Below are positions 8,567-17,001 of a DNA stretch of 64,000 bases, piece after piece. The translations under genes were made by a program, and so were the position numbers. Numbering within the stretch: position 1 is the stretch's first letter; each line of letters starts with the position of its first letter. The notes below the pieces were generated by a model. That model did no database searches and was not told where the DNA came from. It saw only the letters and a list, made by a program, of their open reading frames with translations. The DNA comes from Streptomyces sp. QL37 (GTDB lineage Bacteria > Actinomycetota > Actinomycetes > Streptomycetales > Streptomycetaceae), in assembly GCF_002941025.1 (NCBI RefSeq), contig NZ_PTJS01000001.1, positions 6,958,605-7,022,604 on the forward strand. The letters run 5' to 3'.

Positions 8567-9723
8567 TGCGAAGCAGTGGCAGGAACAGCGGAAGCGGCAG
8601 CGGCGGCAACAGCGGCGGCCGGAGCGGTGGCGGCGGCCGGAGCGCCAGGAACAACACCGGCACCGGCAGGAACAGCAACCCGAACCCCCGGGTCTCCGGC
8701 TCAGGGCGCGACGACAAGCAGGAGCAGCGCCCCCGCCGCCCCCGTCCCGAGGAGCGCCGCTACGACGTGGGCTCCGACAAGCCGGGCGGCGACGGCGGCC
8801 CCCGCAAGGGCCGCGGCGCCGCGGCCCGCGGCGGTGCCAAGGGCGGACCGAAGCCCGCGCAGAACGTGAGCAAGGGCGGCCGGCGCCAGGGCGCGCCCGC
8901 CCGCCCCCGCGAGCTGGACGCCAAGATCGAGCAGCGCAACCGCGACCGTTACGCGGAGAAGCCCGAGATCAGGACGCCGAAGACGCACCCCGGAGCCGAG
9001 CAGGAGGGTGAGCGGCTGCAGAAGATCCTCGCCCGGGCCGGCATGGGCTCGCGCCGGGCATGCGAGGAGCTGATCGAGCAGGCCCGTGTCGAGGTCAACG
9101 GCGAGATCGTCCTGGAGCAGGGCAAGCGTGTCGACCCGCAGAAGGACGAGATCAAGGTCGACGGCCTGACCGTCGCGACCCAGTCGTACCTCTTCTTCGC
9201 GCTGAACAAGCCCGCCGGCGTCGTCTCCACCATGGGCGACCCGGACGGCCGTCAGAACCTCGGCGACTACGTGACCAACCGCGAGACGCGGCTGTTCCAC
9301 GTCGGCCGGCTCGACACCGAGACCGAGGGCATCATCCTGCTCACCAACCACGGCGAGCTGGCCCACCGTCTGACGCACCCCAGGTACGGCGTGAAGAAGA
9401 TCTACCTGGCCGCCATCCAGGGGCCGCTCCCGCGGGACCTCGGCAAGCGGCTCAAGGACGGCATCCAGCTGGAGGACGGCTACGCCCGCGCCGACCACTT
9501 CCGGGTCGTCGAGAACACCGGCAAGAACTACCTGGTCGAGGTCACGCTCCACGAGGGCCGCAAGCACATCGTCCGCCGGATGCTGGCCGAGGCCGGCTTC
9601 CCGGTCGAGCGCCTCGTGCGCACCTCCTTCGGGCCGATCCCGCTGGGCGACCAGAAGTCGGGCTGGCTGCGCCGCCTGACCAACACCGAAGTCGGCATGC
9701 TGATGCGCGAGGTCGGTCTGTAA
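8566..9723 (+). CDS. rluB: rRNA pseudouridine synthase, RsuA/RluB family
   Basis: A 385-residue pseudouridine synthase acting on rRNA (RluB isomerises a helix 80 uridine in 23S in model species). The first 145 residues are Gly/Ser/Arg/Asn-rich and disordered. An S4 RNA-binding domain begins at LQKILARAGMGSRRACEEL, and the catalytic loop VGRLDTETEG puts the nucleophilic Asp at residue 250. RKHIVRRMLAEAGFPVERLVR is the conserved C-terminal block. ATG 8566 overlaps the scpB stop (TGATG), and the scpAB-rluB linkage is widespread. The long RNA-binding-like N-terminal tail is normal in Streptomyces. Confidence 0.93.
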   Translation: MRSSGRNSGSGSGGNSGGRSGGGGRSARNNTGTGRNSNPNPRVSGSGRDDKQEQRPRRPRPEERRYDVGSDKPGGDGGPRKGRGAAARGGAKGGPKPAQNVSKGGRRQGAPARPRELDAKIEQRNRDRYAEKPEIRTPKTHPGAEQEGERLQKILARAGMGSRRACEELIEQARVEVNGEIVLEQGKRVDPQKDEIKVDGLTVATQSYLFFALNKPAGVVSTMGDPDGRQNLGDYVTNRETRLFHVGRLDTETEGIILLTNHGELAHRLTHPRYGVKKIYLAAIQGPLPRDLGKRLKDGIQLEDGYARADHFRVVENTGKNYLVEVTLHEGRKHIVRRMLAEAGFPVERLVRTSFGPIPLGDQKSGWLRRLTNTEVGMLMREVGL

Positions 9724-9746
9724 CCCGCCCGCACCTCGCACCGAAC

Positions 9747-9803
9747 GGCCCGCGGCCGGTTCCTCGTTCACTTTTTCGAACGGGAACCGGCCGCGGGCCT
9801 TTT
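9747..9803 (+). terminator. Intrinsic terminator after rluB
   Basis: A 17-bp stem pairs 9747-9763 with 9783-9799 and is followed by TTTT, a good rho-independent form. Bases between the arms can extend the helix (CGTTC with GAACG). Confidence 0.85.
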
Positions 9804-9823
9804 GCGACCGGCGTTTCTTCTTT

Positions 9824-9840
9824 ATAGTCAGAGTGACCAT
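9824..9840 (+). promoter_or_regulatory. Probable NrtR operator upstream of pnuC
   Basis: ATAGTCA-gag-TGACCAT is an inverted repeat with six of seven positions paired. It lies 16 bases before the pnuC GTG, between the rluB terminator and the ribosome site. NrtR operators are dyads containing GTCA/TGAC half-sites, and the operon encodes its own NrtR-like protein, so autoregulation by ADP-ribose level is the natural inference. Confidence 0.6.
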
Positions 9841-9856
9841 TAAAGAGGAGGGCGGC

Positions 9857-10510
9857 GTGACGCTCGCGGACGTACTCGATCCTTTGCAGCAGCCCCTGGT
9901 GACGGTCCTGGACACCCCGGTCAGCTGGACCGAGGTGCTGGGCTTCGGCAGTGGCGCGCTGTGCGTCTGGCTCGTGGCCCGCCAGCACCTCGCCAACTGG
10001 CCGATCGGCATCGCCAACAACCTGTTCTTCATCCTGCTGTTCGCCCAGTCCGGTCTGTACGCCGACGCCGGCCTGCAGATCGTCTTCATCTCCCTCGCCG
10101 CGTACGGCTGGTGGACCTGGACCCACGGGGGTGGACCAGGGACATCCGTCCTGCCGGTGCGGAGCACCACCCGCACCGAGTGGACCTGGCTGTTCGCGGC
10201 GGGGGCGGCGGGGACCCTCGGCCTCACCCTGCTGCTCTCCAGGGCCACGGACTCGACCGTGCCGTTCTGGGACGCCCTGACCACCTCCCTGTCGCTCATG
10301 GCGACGTACGGGCAGTGCCGCAAGCGGGTCGAGTCCTGGTGGCTGTGGATCGCCGCAGACGTGGTCTACATCCCGCTGTACGCGTACAAGGAGCTCTACC
10401 TCACGTCCCTGCTCTACGTCGGCTTCCTCACGCTCTGCCTCATCGGGCTGCGCAACTGGAGCCGGGACCTGGCCGCCGTCCGGCGCGAGGACACGGTGGT
10501 GCCCGTATGA
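9857..10510 (+). CDS. pnuC: Nicotinamide riboside/mononucleotide transporter PnuC
   Basis: A 217-residue integral membrane protein of the PnuC family, which imports nicotinamide riboside by facilitated diffusion coupled to phosphorylation inside the cell. It has about seven hydrophobic segments and the family motifs NWPIGIANNLFF, YADAGLQIVF, YGWWTW and WLWIAADVVYIPLYAYK. The start is GTG 9857 with GAGGAGG at 9845-9851; an upstream in-frame start at 9833 would overlap the operator. The stop overlaps the start of the NadR-like kinase by ATGA, which is the expected functional partner because trapping depends on that kinase. Confidence 0.95.
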   Translation: MTLADVLDPLQQPLVTVLDTPVSWTEVLGFGSGALCVWLVARQHLANWPIGIANNLFFILLFAQSGLYADAGLQIVFISLAAYGWWTWTHGGGPGTSVLPVRSTTRTEWTWLFAAGAAGTLGLTLLLSRATDSTVPFWDALTTSLSLMATYGQCRKRVESWWLWIAADVVYIPLYAYKELYLTSLLYVGFLTLCLIGLRNWSRDLAAVRREDTVVPV

Positions 10511-11586
10511 AGCGCCACGGGCACGGACTGGTCCTCGGCAAGTTCTATCCGCCGCACGCCGGCCACCACCACCTCGTCCGCACCGCACGGGACCGCTGCG
10601 AGCGGCTCACCGTCCTGGTCTGCGCCGCCTCGGTCGAATCCGTACCGCTCGCCGACCGGGTCGCCTGGATGCGGGAGGTGCACCCCGACGTCCGGGTGGT
10701 GGGAACCGTCGACGACATCCCCGTGGACGTCACCGACCCGGCCGTCTGGGACGCCCACATGGAGGTGTTCACCGGCGCGGTACCCGAACGGGTCGACGCC
10801 GTCTTCACCTCCGAGGCGTACGGCGGGGAACTGGCCCGCCGCTTCGGCGCCGAATCCGTCCTCGTCGACCCCGGCCGCACCCTCTTCCCCGTCTCGGGCA
10901 CCGCGGTCCGCGCCGACCCCGTCAGCTGCTGGGACCACCTGGAGCCGCCCGTGCGGGGCGCGCTCGCGCGCCGGGTCGTCGTCCTCGGCGCCGAGTCCAC
11001 CGGCACCACCACCCTGGCCCTGGCGCTCGCCGACCACTACCGCCGGCGCGGCGGGACATGGGCGCGGACGGGGTACGTCGCCGAGTACGGACGGGAGTTC
11101 AGCGAGGCCAAGCTCGCCGCCCTGCGCGAGCGGTGGCCGGACGCCCAGTGGGAGGACGTCTCCTTCACCACGGACGACTTCCCCCTCATCGCCGAGACGC
11201 AGAATGCCAGGGAGGACGCCGCCGCGCGGGCCGGGTCACCGGTGCTCGTCTGCGACACCGACTCCTTCGCCACCACCGTCTGGCACGAACGCTACGTCGG
11301 CGGACGCAACCCGCTCGTCGAGAAGACCGCCGACCGGGTCACCCACCACCTCTGGCTGCTCACCGACCACGAAGGTGTCGCGTTCGAGGACGACGGACTG
11401 CGCGACGGCGAGGAGCTGCGGCCCTGGATGACGGACCGCTTCCGTGCCGAACTCACCCGCACCGGAAGGCCGTTCGTCGAGATCACCGGGGACCGCGGCG
11501 AGCGCCTCGAAGCGGCGGTCGCCGCCGTGGACGAGCTCCTCGCCACCGGCTGGCACTTCACCGCACCCCTGCCGGAGCGCCGATGA
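10507..11586 (+). CDS. nadR: NadR-like NMN adenylyltransferase / ribosylnicotinamide kinase
   Basis: A 359-residue bifunctional salvage enzyme. The N-terminal nucleotidyltransferase domain shows GKFYPPHAGHHH with the HxGH motif at residues 17-20, which makes NAD from NMN and ATP. The C-terminal kinase domain starts at GAESTGTTTLA (161-171), the position of the P-loop that in enteric NadR reads GxESxGKST; here Thr replaces the usual Lys. Unlike E. coli NadR there is no N-terminal helix-turn-helix, so repression is left to the NrtR encoded next. It is translationally coupled to both neighbours. Together with PnuC it gives nicotinamide riboside to NAD. Confidence 0.9.
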   Translation: MKRHGHGLVLGKFYPPHAGHHHLVRTARDRCERLTVLVCAASVESVPLADRVAWMREVHPDVRVVGTVDDIPVDVTDPAVWDAHMEVFTGAVPERVDAVFTSEAYGGELARRFGAESVLVDPGRTLFPVSGTAVRADPVSCWDHLEPPVRGALARRVVVLGAESTGTTTLALALADHYRRRGGTWARTGYVAEYGREFSEAKLAALRERWPDAQWEDVSFTTDDFPLIAETQNAREDAAARAGSPVLVCDTDSFATTVWHERYVGGRNPLVEKTADRVTHHLWLLTDHEGVAFEDDGLRDGEELRPWMTDRFRAELTRTGRPFVEITGDRGERLEAAVAAVDELLATGWHFTAPLPERR

Positions 11587-12326
11587 GCACCGCACCCGAG
11601 GGGTACGACCCCCACGCCTTCTTCCCCTTCGCCGTCACCGTCGACCTCGCCGTCTTCACGGTCCGCGAAGCGCGGCTCCACGTCCTGCTCGTGGAGCGCG
11701 GCGAGGCCCCCTACAAAGGACGGTGGGCCCTGCCCGGCGGCTTCGTGCTGCCCCGGGAGTCCGCCGAGGAGGCCGCGCGCCGAGAACTGGCCGAGGAGAC
11801 CGGCCTCACGAAGAAGTCGGTGTGCTCCTTCCATCTCGAACAGCTGCGCACCTACAGCGATCCGGACCGCGACCCCAGGATGCGGGTCGTCTCCGTCGCG
11901 TACGCCGCACTCGTGCCCGACCTCCCCGAACCACGGGGCGGCGGGGACGCGGCGCACGCCCAGTGGTGGGACGCGGGAGCCACCGGGCCGCTCGCCTTCG
12001 ACCACGACCGCATCCTGGCCGACGCGCGCGACCGGATCGGAGCCAGGCTCGAGTACTCCTGCCTGGCCACCGCGTTCTGTCCGGCCGAGTTCACCCTCGG
12101 GGAGCTCCAGGGGGTCTACGAGACCGTCTGGGGCGTCGAGCTCGACCGGCCCAACTTCCGGCGCAAGGTCCTCACCACGCCCGGCTTCGTCCAGGCCGTG
12201 GACGGACCGCCGCGCCGCACCGGCGGACGGGGAAAACCGGCCGCCCTCTACCGGGCGGGTGCCGCCACCGCCCTGCACCCTCCACTGCTGCGCCCGGAAG
12301 GACGCCCTGAAGGACGGACATCATGA
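11583..12326 (+). CDS. nrtR: NrtR-type transcriptional regulator (Nudix + winged helix)
   Basis: A 247-residue protein with an N-terminal Nudix domain and a C-terminal winged-helix segment (FTLGELQGVYETVWGVELDRPNFRRKV), the architecture of NrtR regulators, which bind ADP-ribose and repress NAD metabolism genes. The Nudix box at residues 53-75 is intact (G-x5-E-x7-REL-x-EE), so residual hydrolase activity cannot be excluded; many NrtR proteins have a degenerate box. The ATG overlaps the nadR stop, and its own stop overlaps the next gene. The dyad at 9824-9840 is the likely operator. Confidence 0.9.
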   Translation: MSTAPEGYDPHAFFPFAVTVDLAVFTVREARLHVLLVERGEAPYKGRWALPGGFVLPRESAEEAARRELAEETGLTKKSVCSFHLEQLRTYSDPDRDPRMRVVSVAYAALVPDLPEPRGGGDAAHAQWWDAGATGPLAFDHDRILADARDRIGARLEYSCLATAFCPAEFTLGELQGVYETVWGVELDRPNFRRKVLTTPGFVQAVDGPPRRTGGRGKPAALYRAGAATALHPPLLRPEGRPEGRTS

Positions 12327-13345
12327 CCCCGACACGGATTCTCACCAAGCAGGCTGCCACAGGCACGCTGACCGGGCTCGCGCTCGGCGACGCCCTGGGC
12401 TTCCCCACCGAGTTCAACGACGTCCCCTCGATCCTCGCGAAGTGCGGGCCCTGGCGCGAGATGCGGCTCCCGGAGCCCGCGTTCGTCACCGATGACACCC
12501 AGATGACCCTCGCCCTGGGACGTGGCATCCGGACCGCCATGGACCAGGGGCTGCTCACCCCGGACCGGATGGTGGGCCCGGTCCGGCAGGAGTTCGTGCG
12601 CTGGAACCGCTCACCCGACAACAACCGCGCTCCCGGCAACACCTGCCTGGAGGCGTGCGCGCTGCTGGAGGGCGACCGGATCTGGCAGGAAGCCAGCCGG
12701 ACCGGCTCCAAGGGCTGCGGCGCCAACATGCGCGTCGCCCCCGTCGGCCTCGTGCCCGGTCTCAGCGACGAACAGCGTGCCGGGGCGGCCCAGCTCCAGG
12801 CCGCCCTCACCCACGGCCACCCCACCGCCCTCGCGGCCTCCGACCTGACGGCCCGCGCGGTCCACCTCCTCGCCCAGGGGGCCGAACCGCTCGGCCTGGT
12901 GGGCCAGCTGCGCTCCTACGCGTACGAGAACCGGGGCCGCTACCTGAACCGCTGGCTCGGCGACCTGTGGCGGTACACCCATGACGCCTCGCCCGAGGCG
13001 TTCATCAGCCGCGGCTGGGACGAGTGCCTGGCCGTGCTGGGACACCTCCAGGACGCCCTGCGCCGTCCGTCGCCGGAGACCGACCCGTGCGAGCGGACCG
13101 GCGACGGCTGGATCGCCGAGGAGGCGCTCGCCACGGCCCTGCACTGCTTCCTGCTCTTCCCCGAGGACCCGTTGACCGCCCTGCGCCGCGCCGCCTGCAC
13201 CCGGGGCGACTCCGACTCCATCGCCTGTCTCACGGGCGCGTTCGCCGGAGCGCACCTGGGGGCGGGAGCCTGGCCCAAGGAGTGGTCGGAACGCATCGAG
13301 TACCGCAGCGACCTGCTCTCGCTGGCCGCGCTCTGGGACGCCTGA
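12323..13345 (+). CDS. ADP-ribosylglycohydrolase (DraG family)
   Basis: A 340-residue DraG/ARH-type hydrolase, which removes ADP-ribose from proteins or small molecules using a binuclear metal centre. The metal-binding signatures are TDDTQMTLAL (Asp57-Asp58) and GDSDSIACLTGAFAGA (Asp296, Asp298). It also has GTLTGLALGDALGFPTE at the start, as usual. Its start overlaps the nrtR stop (ATGA). Sitting in an operon regulated by an ADP-ribose sensor, it could supply that signal by releasing ADP-ribose. The physiological substrate is unknown. Confidence 0.9.
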   Translation: MTPTRILTKQAATGTLTGLALGDALGFPTEFNDVPSILAKCGPWREMRLPEPAFVTDDTQMTLALGRGIRTAMDQGLLTPDRMVGPVRQEFVRWNRSPDNNRAPGNTCLEACALLEGDRIWQEASRTGSKGCGANMRVAPVGLVPGLSDEQRAGAAQLQAALTHGHPTALAASDLTARAVHLLAQGAEPLGLVGQLRSYAYENRGRYLNRWLGDLWRYTHDASPEAFISRGWDECLAVLGHLQDALRRPSPETDPCERTGDGWIAEEALATALHCFLLFPEDPLTALRRAACTRGDSDSIACLTGAFAGAHLGAGAWPKEWSERIEYRSDLLSLAALWDA

Positions 13346-13348
13346 CCG

Positions 13349-14140
13349 ATGCGCGGCCACACGACGCTCCTGCGACAGGCCGGGCTTCCGGTCACCGACC
13401 TGACCCCGGTACTCCGACAGGAGCCCTGCCCGCTCCTGTTCGCCACGGTCTCGGGCGCCCATCTGTACGGCTTCCCCTCGCGGGACTCGGACGTGGACCT
13501 GCGGGGGGTCCACGTCCTGCCCGCGGAGGACCTCGTAGGGCTCCGGACGCCGGAGGAGACACGGTCACGGATGTGGGACCACGACGGGGTCGAGATGGAC
13601 CTCGTCACCCATGATCTGCGCAAGTTCGTCAGGCTCATGCTGAAACCCAACGGCTACGTCCTCGAACAGCTGCTGTCCCCGCTGGTGGTGCACACCACGG
13701 TGCTCCACGCCGAACTCGTGGAGCTGGCACCGGCGGTGGTGACCCGCAACCATGCCCACCACTACCGGGGCTTCGCCGGAACGCAGTGGCGGCTGTACGA
13801 GAGAACCGGCGAGCTGAAGCCGCTCCTCTACACGTTCCGTGCACTGCTCACCGGCATCCACCTGATGCGCACCGGCACCCTGGTGGCGCATCTGCCGGCC
13901 CTGCTGGGCGAGGTGGCCGCGCCGGCCTACCTGCCCGCGCTGATCGAGGCGAAGGCGGAGGCCGAGCACGGGGCCGCGCACCTGGCCGACGGCCCGGCCG
14001 TCGCACAGGACGTCGAAGCCCTGAACGCGGTGCTCGACGAGGCGCGGACCGCGTCACGGCTCGCCGAGGCGCCCTCGGGCTTCGACGCCCTGCACGACCT
14101 CGTCGTCCGCGCGCGACTGGGGGAGACCGCTTCCCCTTGA
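13349..14140 (+). CDS. RlaP-like nucleotidyltransferase (copy 1)
   Basis: A 263-residue predicted nucleotidyltransferase of the DNA polymerase beta superfamily. The catalytic pattern is SGAHLYGFPSRDSDVD (residues 35-50), i.e. a G-S-like turn followed by paired acidic residues (Asp48, Asp50), with a third acidic position in VEMDLVTHDLRKF. The helical C-terminal half (NHAHHYRGFA, LKPLLYTFRALLTG) resembles RlaP-type proteins that accompany RNA ligases. It starts three bases after the DraG stop, making it the last gene of the NAD/ADP-ribose operon. The nucleotide and acceptor are unknown. Confidence 0.8.
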   Translation: MRGHTTLLRQAGLPVTDLTPVLRQEPCPLLFATVSGAHLYGFPSRDSDVDLRGVHVLPAEDLVGLRTPEETRSRMWDHDGVEMDLVTHDLRKFVRLMLKPNGYVLEQLLSPLVVHTTVLHAELVELAPAVVTRNHAHHYRGFAGTQWRLYERTGELKPLLYTFRALLTGIHLMRTGTLVAHLPALLGEVAAPAYLPALIEAKAEAEHGAAHLADGPAVAQDVEALNAVLDEARTASRLAEAPSGFDALHDLVVRARLGETASP

Positions 14141-14159
14141 CGGCCCGGCGGCCGCCCTC

Positions 14160-14726
14160 TCACCCGCGTTCGCGCAGATGGGAGCGGCGGCCGTCCCGGT
14201 CGAAGATGCCCAGGACCTCGGCCGGGCCGCCGACGGCGCCCAGCGCGTGCGGGAGCATCGTCGTGAACTCCGCGGCCTGCCCCTGCTCCACCCGCAGCCG
14301 CCGTTCCCCCAGCAGCAGCAAGGCAGTGCCGGACAGCACCGTGAACCACTCCCGGCCGGGGTGCGCCTTGAGCGCCGAGGGGCCTTCGGCCGGGGGACCC
14401 GTCAGCCGTATCCGGGCCACGGTGACGCCGGGCTGGCCGCGCAGCGCCCACTGGGTCAGACCTCGCGCCAGATCGAGGGTGGGGTTCGTGACCACGTCGT
14501 CGGCGTCCGTCTCGACGAGCTGGTCGAGCGAGGTGCCCAGCGCCCGGGCGATCACGGTGAGCTGGTCGAGCGCGATCCTGCGGTGGCCGGTCTCGATCCG
14601 GCTGAGCGTGGAGGGGCTGAGGTGGCAGCGGGCGGCCAGGTCGTCGAGCGACCAGCTGTGCGCGGCACGCAGGGCCCGGATCCGTTTGCGTACGAGGCCG
14701 TCCAGACCACTTCCTTCTTGCGTCAT
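14160..14726 (-). CDS. XRE-family regulator with cupin domain
   Basis: A 188-residue regulator with an N-terminal helix-turn-helix (LDDLAARCHLSPSTLSRIETG) and a C-terminal cupin-like beta barrel (HPGREWFTVLSGTALLLLG), a common pairing in which the cupin binds a small-molecule effector. The start is the ATG whose complement is 14724-14726; the longer frame reaching 14867 overlaps the divergent methyltransferase and has an Arg-rich, unlikely N-terminus. The adjacent divergent methyltransferase is the probable target. Confidence 0.88.
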   Translation of the reverse strand: MTQEGSGLDGLVRKRIRALRAAHSWSLDDLAARCHLSPSTLSRIETGHRRIALDQLTVIARALGTSLDQLVETDADDVVTNPTLDLARGLTQWALRGQPGVTVARIRLTGPPAEGPSALKAHPGREWFTVLSGTALLLLGERRLRVEQGQAAEFTTMLPHALGAVGGPAEVLGIFDRDGRRSHLRERG

Positions 14727-14773
14727 GGGCAAGAGAGTATGCGCTGTACGCAAATATTCGTAGGCTCGGCCGC
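14727..14773. promoter_or_regulatory. Divergent promoter region between regulator and methyltransferase
   Basis: The 47 bp are AT-richer than their surroundings and contain TGCG-ctgta-CGCA at about 14739-14751, a short dyad that could be the XRE operator. Transcription in both directions must start here or just inside the genes. Confidence 0.4.
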
Positions 14774-15682
14774 ATGACTTCCTCCGCTTCCCACGCGCAC
14801 CACCACGGCCCCGGCCACCACCACGAGCACGGCCACGGGCAGGCCGGCACCGGCGAGGACGACGCACTCGCCGTCGTGCTCGATCTCGACGCCGAGATCT
14901 TCGCCCCGTACCTCGACGCCGTGACCCGCCGGGTCGCCGATCTCGCCGGGGACGGCGTCACGCACGTCGTCGACCTGGGATCGGGCACCGGGACCGGCAC
15001 GTTCGCCCTGCTGGAACGCTTCCCCCACGCCCGTGTGACCGCCGTCGACAGCTCTCCCGCCCTGCTCGCCCGGCTCCTCGACGCGGCCCGGGCGCAGGGC
15101 CGGGGCGACCGGGTGCGCACCCTGGAGACGGACGCGGGTGCCGGGCTCGCAGGCATCGCGGACGCCGACCTCGTCTGGGCCTCGGCCTCCCTGCACCACA
15201 TGGACGACCCGGCCGCCGCCCTCGACGGGGTCCGCGCCGCGCTGCGCCCCGGCGGACTGGTGGCCGTCGCCGAGCTGGACGGGATGCCGCGTTTCCTCCC
15301 GGACGACGCCGTGGCCGGCCGCCCCGGCCTGGAGGCGCGGTGCCGCGAGGCGCTGGATGGCCTCCACGCCGAACAGATGCCGCACATGGGCGCCGACTGG
15401 GGAGCGATGCTGGCCGCGGCCGGCCTCCTCGTCGAGGACGACCGCACGGAGCGGCTGGAGCTGCACGCCCCGCTGCCCGCCGGTGTCGGCCGGTACGCCC
15501 ATGTCGTGCTCGACCGCATCCGGGGCGCCCTCGACGGCCGGGCCGACCCCGCGGACCTCGCCGCGCTCGGCACCCTGCTCGACGGAGGCCCGGCGGACGT
15601 GCGCCACCGGGACGACCTCGTCGTCCGCTCGACACGCCGGCTCTGGGTCGCCCGCCGCCCGGCGGAGACCGTGAAGGGCTAG
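14774..15682 (+). CDS. Class I SAM-dependent methyltransferase with His-rich N-terminus
   Basis: A 302-residue Rossmann-fold methyltransferase. Motif I is VVDLGSGTGTGTF (about 65-77), followed by VTAVDSSPALL, and WASASLHHMDDP as the motif IV region, with ALRPGGLVAVAELDG after it. Residues 7-21 contain nine histidines, which may bind metal or be a linker peculiar to this family. It is transcribed away from an XRE/cupin regulator. The 3' end overlaps the convergent nucleotidyltransferase gene by four bases. The substrate is unknown. Confidence 0.85.
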   Translation: MTSSASHAHHHGPGHHHEHGHGQAGTGEDDALAVVLDLDAEIFAPYLDAVTRRVADLAGDGVTHVVDLGSGTGTGTFALLERFPHARVTAVDSSPALLARLLDAARAQGRGDRVRTLETDAGAGLAGIADADLVWASASLHHMDDPAAALDGVRAALRPGGLVAVAELDGMPRFLPDDAVAGRPGLEARCREALDGLHAEQMPHMGADWGAMLAAAGLLVEDDRTERLELHAPLPAGVGRYAHVVLDRIRGALDGRADPADLAALGTLLDGGPADVRHRDDLVVRSTRRLWVARRPAETVKG

Positions 15683-16371
15683 CCCTCCGCCGACGCCCGC
15701 CGGGTCCGGATCAGGAAGGCCTCCACGCGTTCCCGGTCGGGCTCCGGCGGCAGCGGGGAGCGGGCGGCCGCCTCGTCGTTCTCCTCGGCCAGGCGCGTCA
15801 TGCGGCGCTCCACCTCGGCCCACGGGACCTCGCCCCGCTTCACCGACAGCAGATCCTCGCGCGCCTCCCCGACCTCGATCCGCAGCTCGCCCGTCCGCAG
15901 CAGATCCCGGCAGGAGGCCAGCAGCCGCAGCAGATGCATGGCGTGCTTCCAGCGCGGAGCGCCGTGCGTACGGACATCGGCCTCCAGCTTCCGCCGCTGG
16001 CCCAGCGCGTAGCGTACGAACGTTCCGTGGGCCTGCCGGGACAGGAAGGCCCCGCGCAGGCCGAGGAGTTCGCGGCCCGTGGCGTCGACCCGCTCCACGA
16101 GCGGGGAGTGCAGACACTCCAGCACATTGGGGTTCGCCCGCAGCGCCAGCTCGCAGAAGCGCTCCAGCTCCCAGGAGAACTGCTCGTCGGCCGGGCCCTC
16201 GACGTGGCCGGGGGGCTTCGTGAAGCCCCAGAACAGCGGGGTGGGTGCGAGGAAGACCCCGCGCCGGTCCGTGTCGCTGCCGTCGGTGGCCAGCCCGAAG
16301 GCGCGGGAGCCCATCACACAGGAGTAGACGGTGTGCTCCCGGACGAGCCGCGCGCCATCAGGGGTGATCAT
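15679..16371 (-). CDS. RlaP-like nucleotidyltransferase (copy 2)
   Basis: A 230-residue protein of the same broad family as the gene at 13349. The active-site pattern is MGSRAFGLATDGSDTDRRGV, with GS at 21-22 and Asp33/Asp35. The C-terminal half is helical and charged (RYALGQRRKLEAD, HAMHLLRLL). The ATG complement is at 16369-16371. It converges with the methyltransferase. Two members of this family in 3 kb, on opposite strands and differing in length, suggest separate acquisition rather than recent tandem duplication. Confidence 0.8.
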   Translation of the reverse strand: MITPDGARLVREHTVYSCVMGSRAFGLATDGSDTDRRGVFLAPTPLFWGFTKPPGHVEGPADEQFSWELERFCELALRANPNVLECLHSPLVERVDATGRELLGLRGAFLSRQAHGTFVRYALGQRRKLEADVRTHGAPRWKHAMHLLRLLASCRDLLRTGELRIEVGEAREDLLSVKRGEVPWAEVERRMTRLAEENDEAAARSPLPPEPDRERVEAFLIRTRRASAEG

Positions 16372-16390
16372 GCGCGCGAGATTACGCGCC

Positions 16391-16789
16391 CTACCCGAGC
16401 CGGATGCTGTCGCCCTCGACGGTGATCCGCTCGGCGGGCAGCGGGCGCGTCGCCGGGCCCTGCTCGACGGCCCCGTCCGTGATGGCGAACCGGCTGCCGT
16501 GGCAGGCGCAGTCGATGGTCCCGTCGGCGACCGAGGAGACGATGCAGCCCGCGTGCGTGCAGACCGCGGAGAAGGCCTTGAACCGGCCGGCCTCCGGCTG
16601 GGTCACCACGATCCTGCGGTCCTCGAAGATCGTGCCGCCGCCGGCCGGGATGTCCGAGGTCCTGGCCAGCTCGGCGTCCCCGGAGGCCGGCGGGGAGCTC
16701 TCCTCGCCCCCGTCACCGCCGGACGAACCGCACCCCGTCACCAGTGCGGCCGCTCCCGCCGTCAGGACCGTCCTCCGCCGTGCGTTCAT
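16391..16789 (-). CDS. Rieske [2Fe-2S] lipoprotein
   Basis: A 132-residue secreted iron-sulfur protein. RRRTVLTAGAAALVTGC is a signal peptide with a lipobox ending at Cys20 and a possible Tat-like Arg pair. The Rieske ligands are Cys77/His79 (CTHAGC) and Cys94/His97 (CACHGS); Cys82 and Cys96 are the usual stabilising disulfide pair. Small Rieske lipoproteins of this kind are common in Streptomyces and their electron partners are unknown. ATG at 16787-16789 (complement) follows a GAGGAG ribosome site; longer frames overlap the divergent chorismate mutase region. Confidence 0.9.
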   Translation of the reverse strand: MNARRRTVLTAGAAALVTGCGSSGGDGGEESSPPASGDAELARTSDIPAGGGTIFEDRRIVVTQPEAGRFKAFSAVCTHAGCIVSSVADGTIDCACHGSRFAITDGAVEQGPATRPLPAERITVEGDSIRLG

Positions 16790-17001
16790 GGCTCTCCTCG
16801 GGGTCGACCGGTGTGTCCGATGACGGCATCGTGACCCCGCCCGGCGCCCCGGCCCCACGACTCGCCGGTACGTGCGCCCGACCGGGTGCCCCGGGCTGCC
16901 GCACGCACCTCCGCGTCTCACGGACAGAGCACGGTGACCGGCGGCGCCGTCGCACCTCTAGGCTGAAAGGGCACGCAGCACGAGGCGACGAGGGGTACGA
17001 C

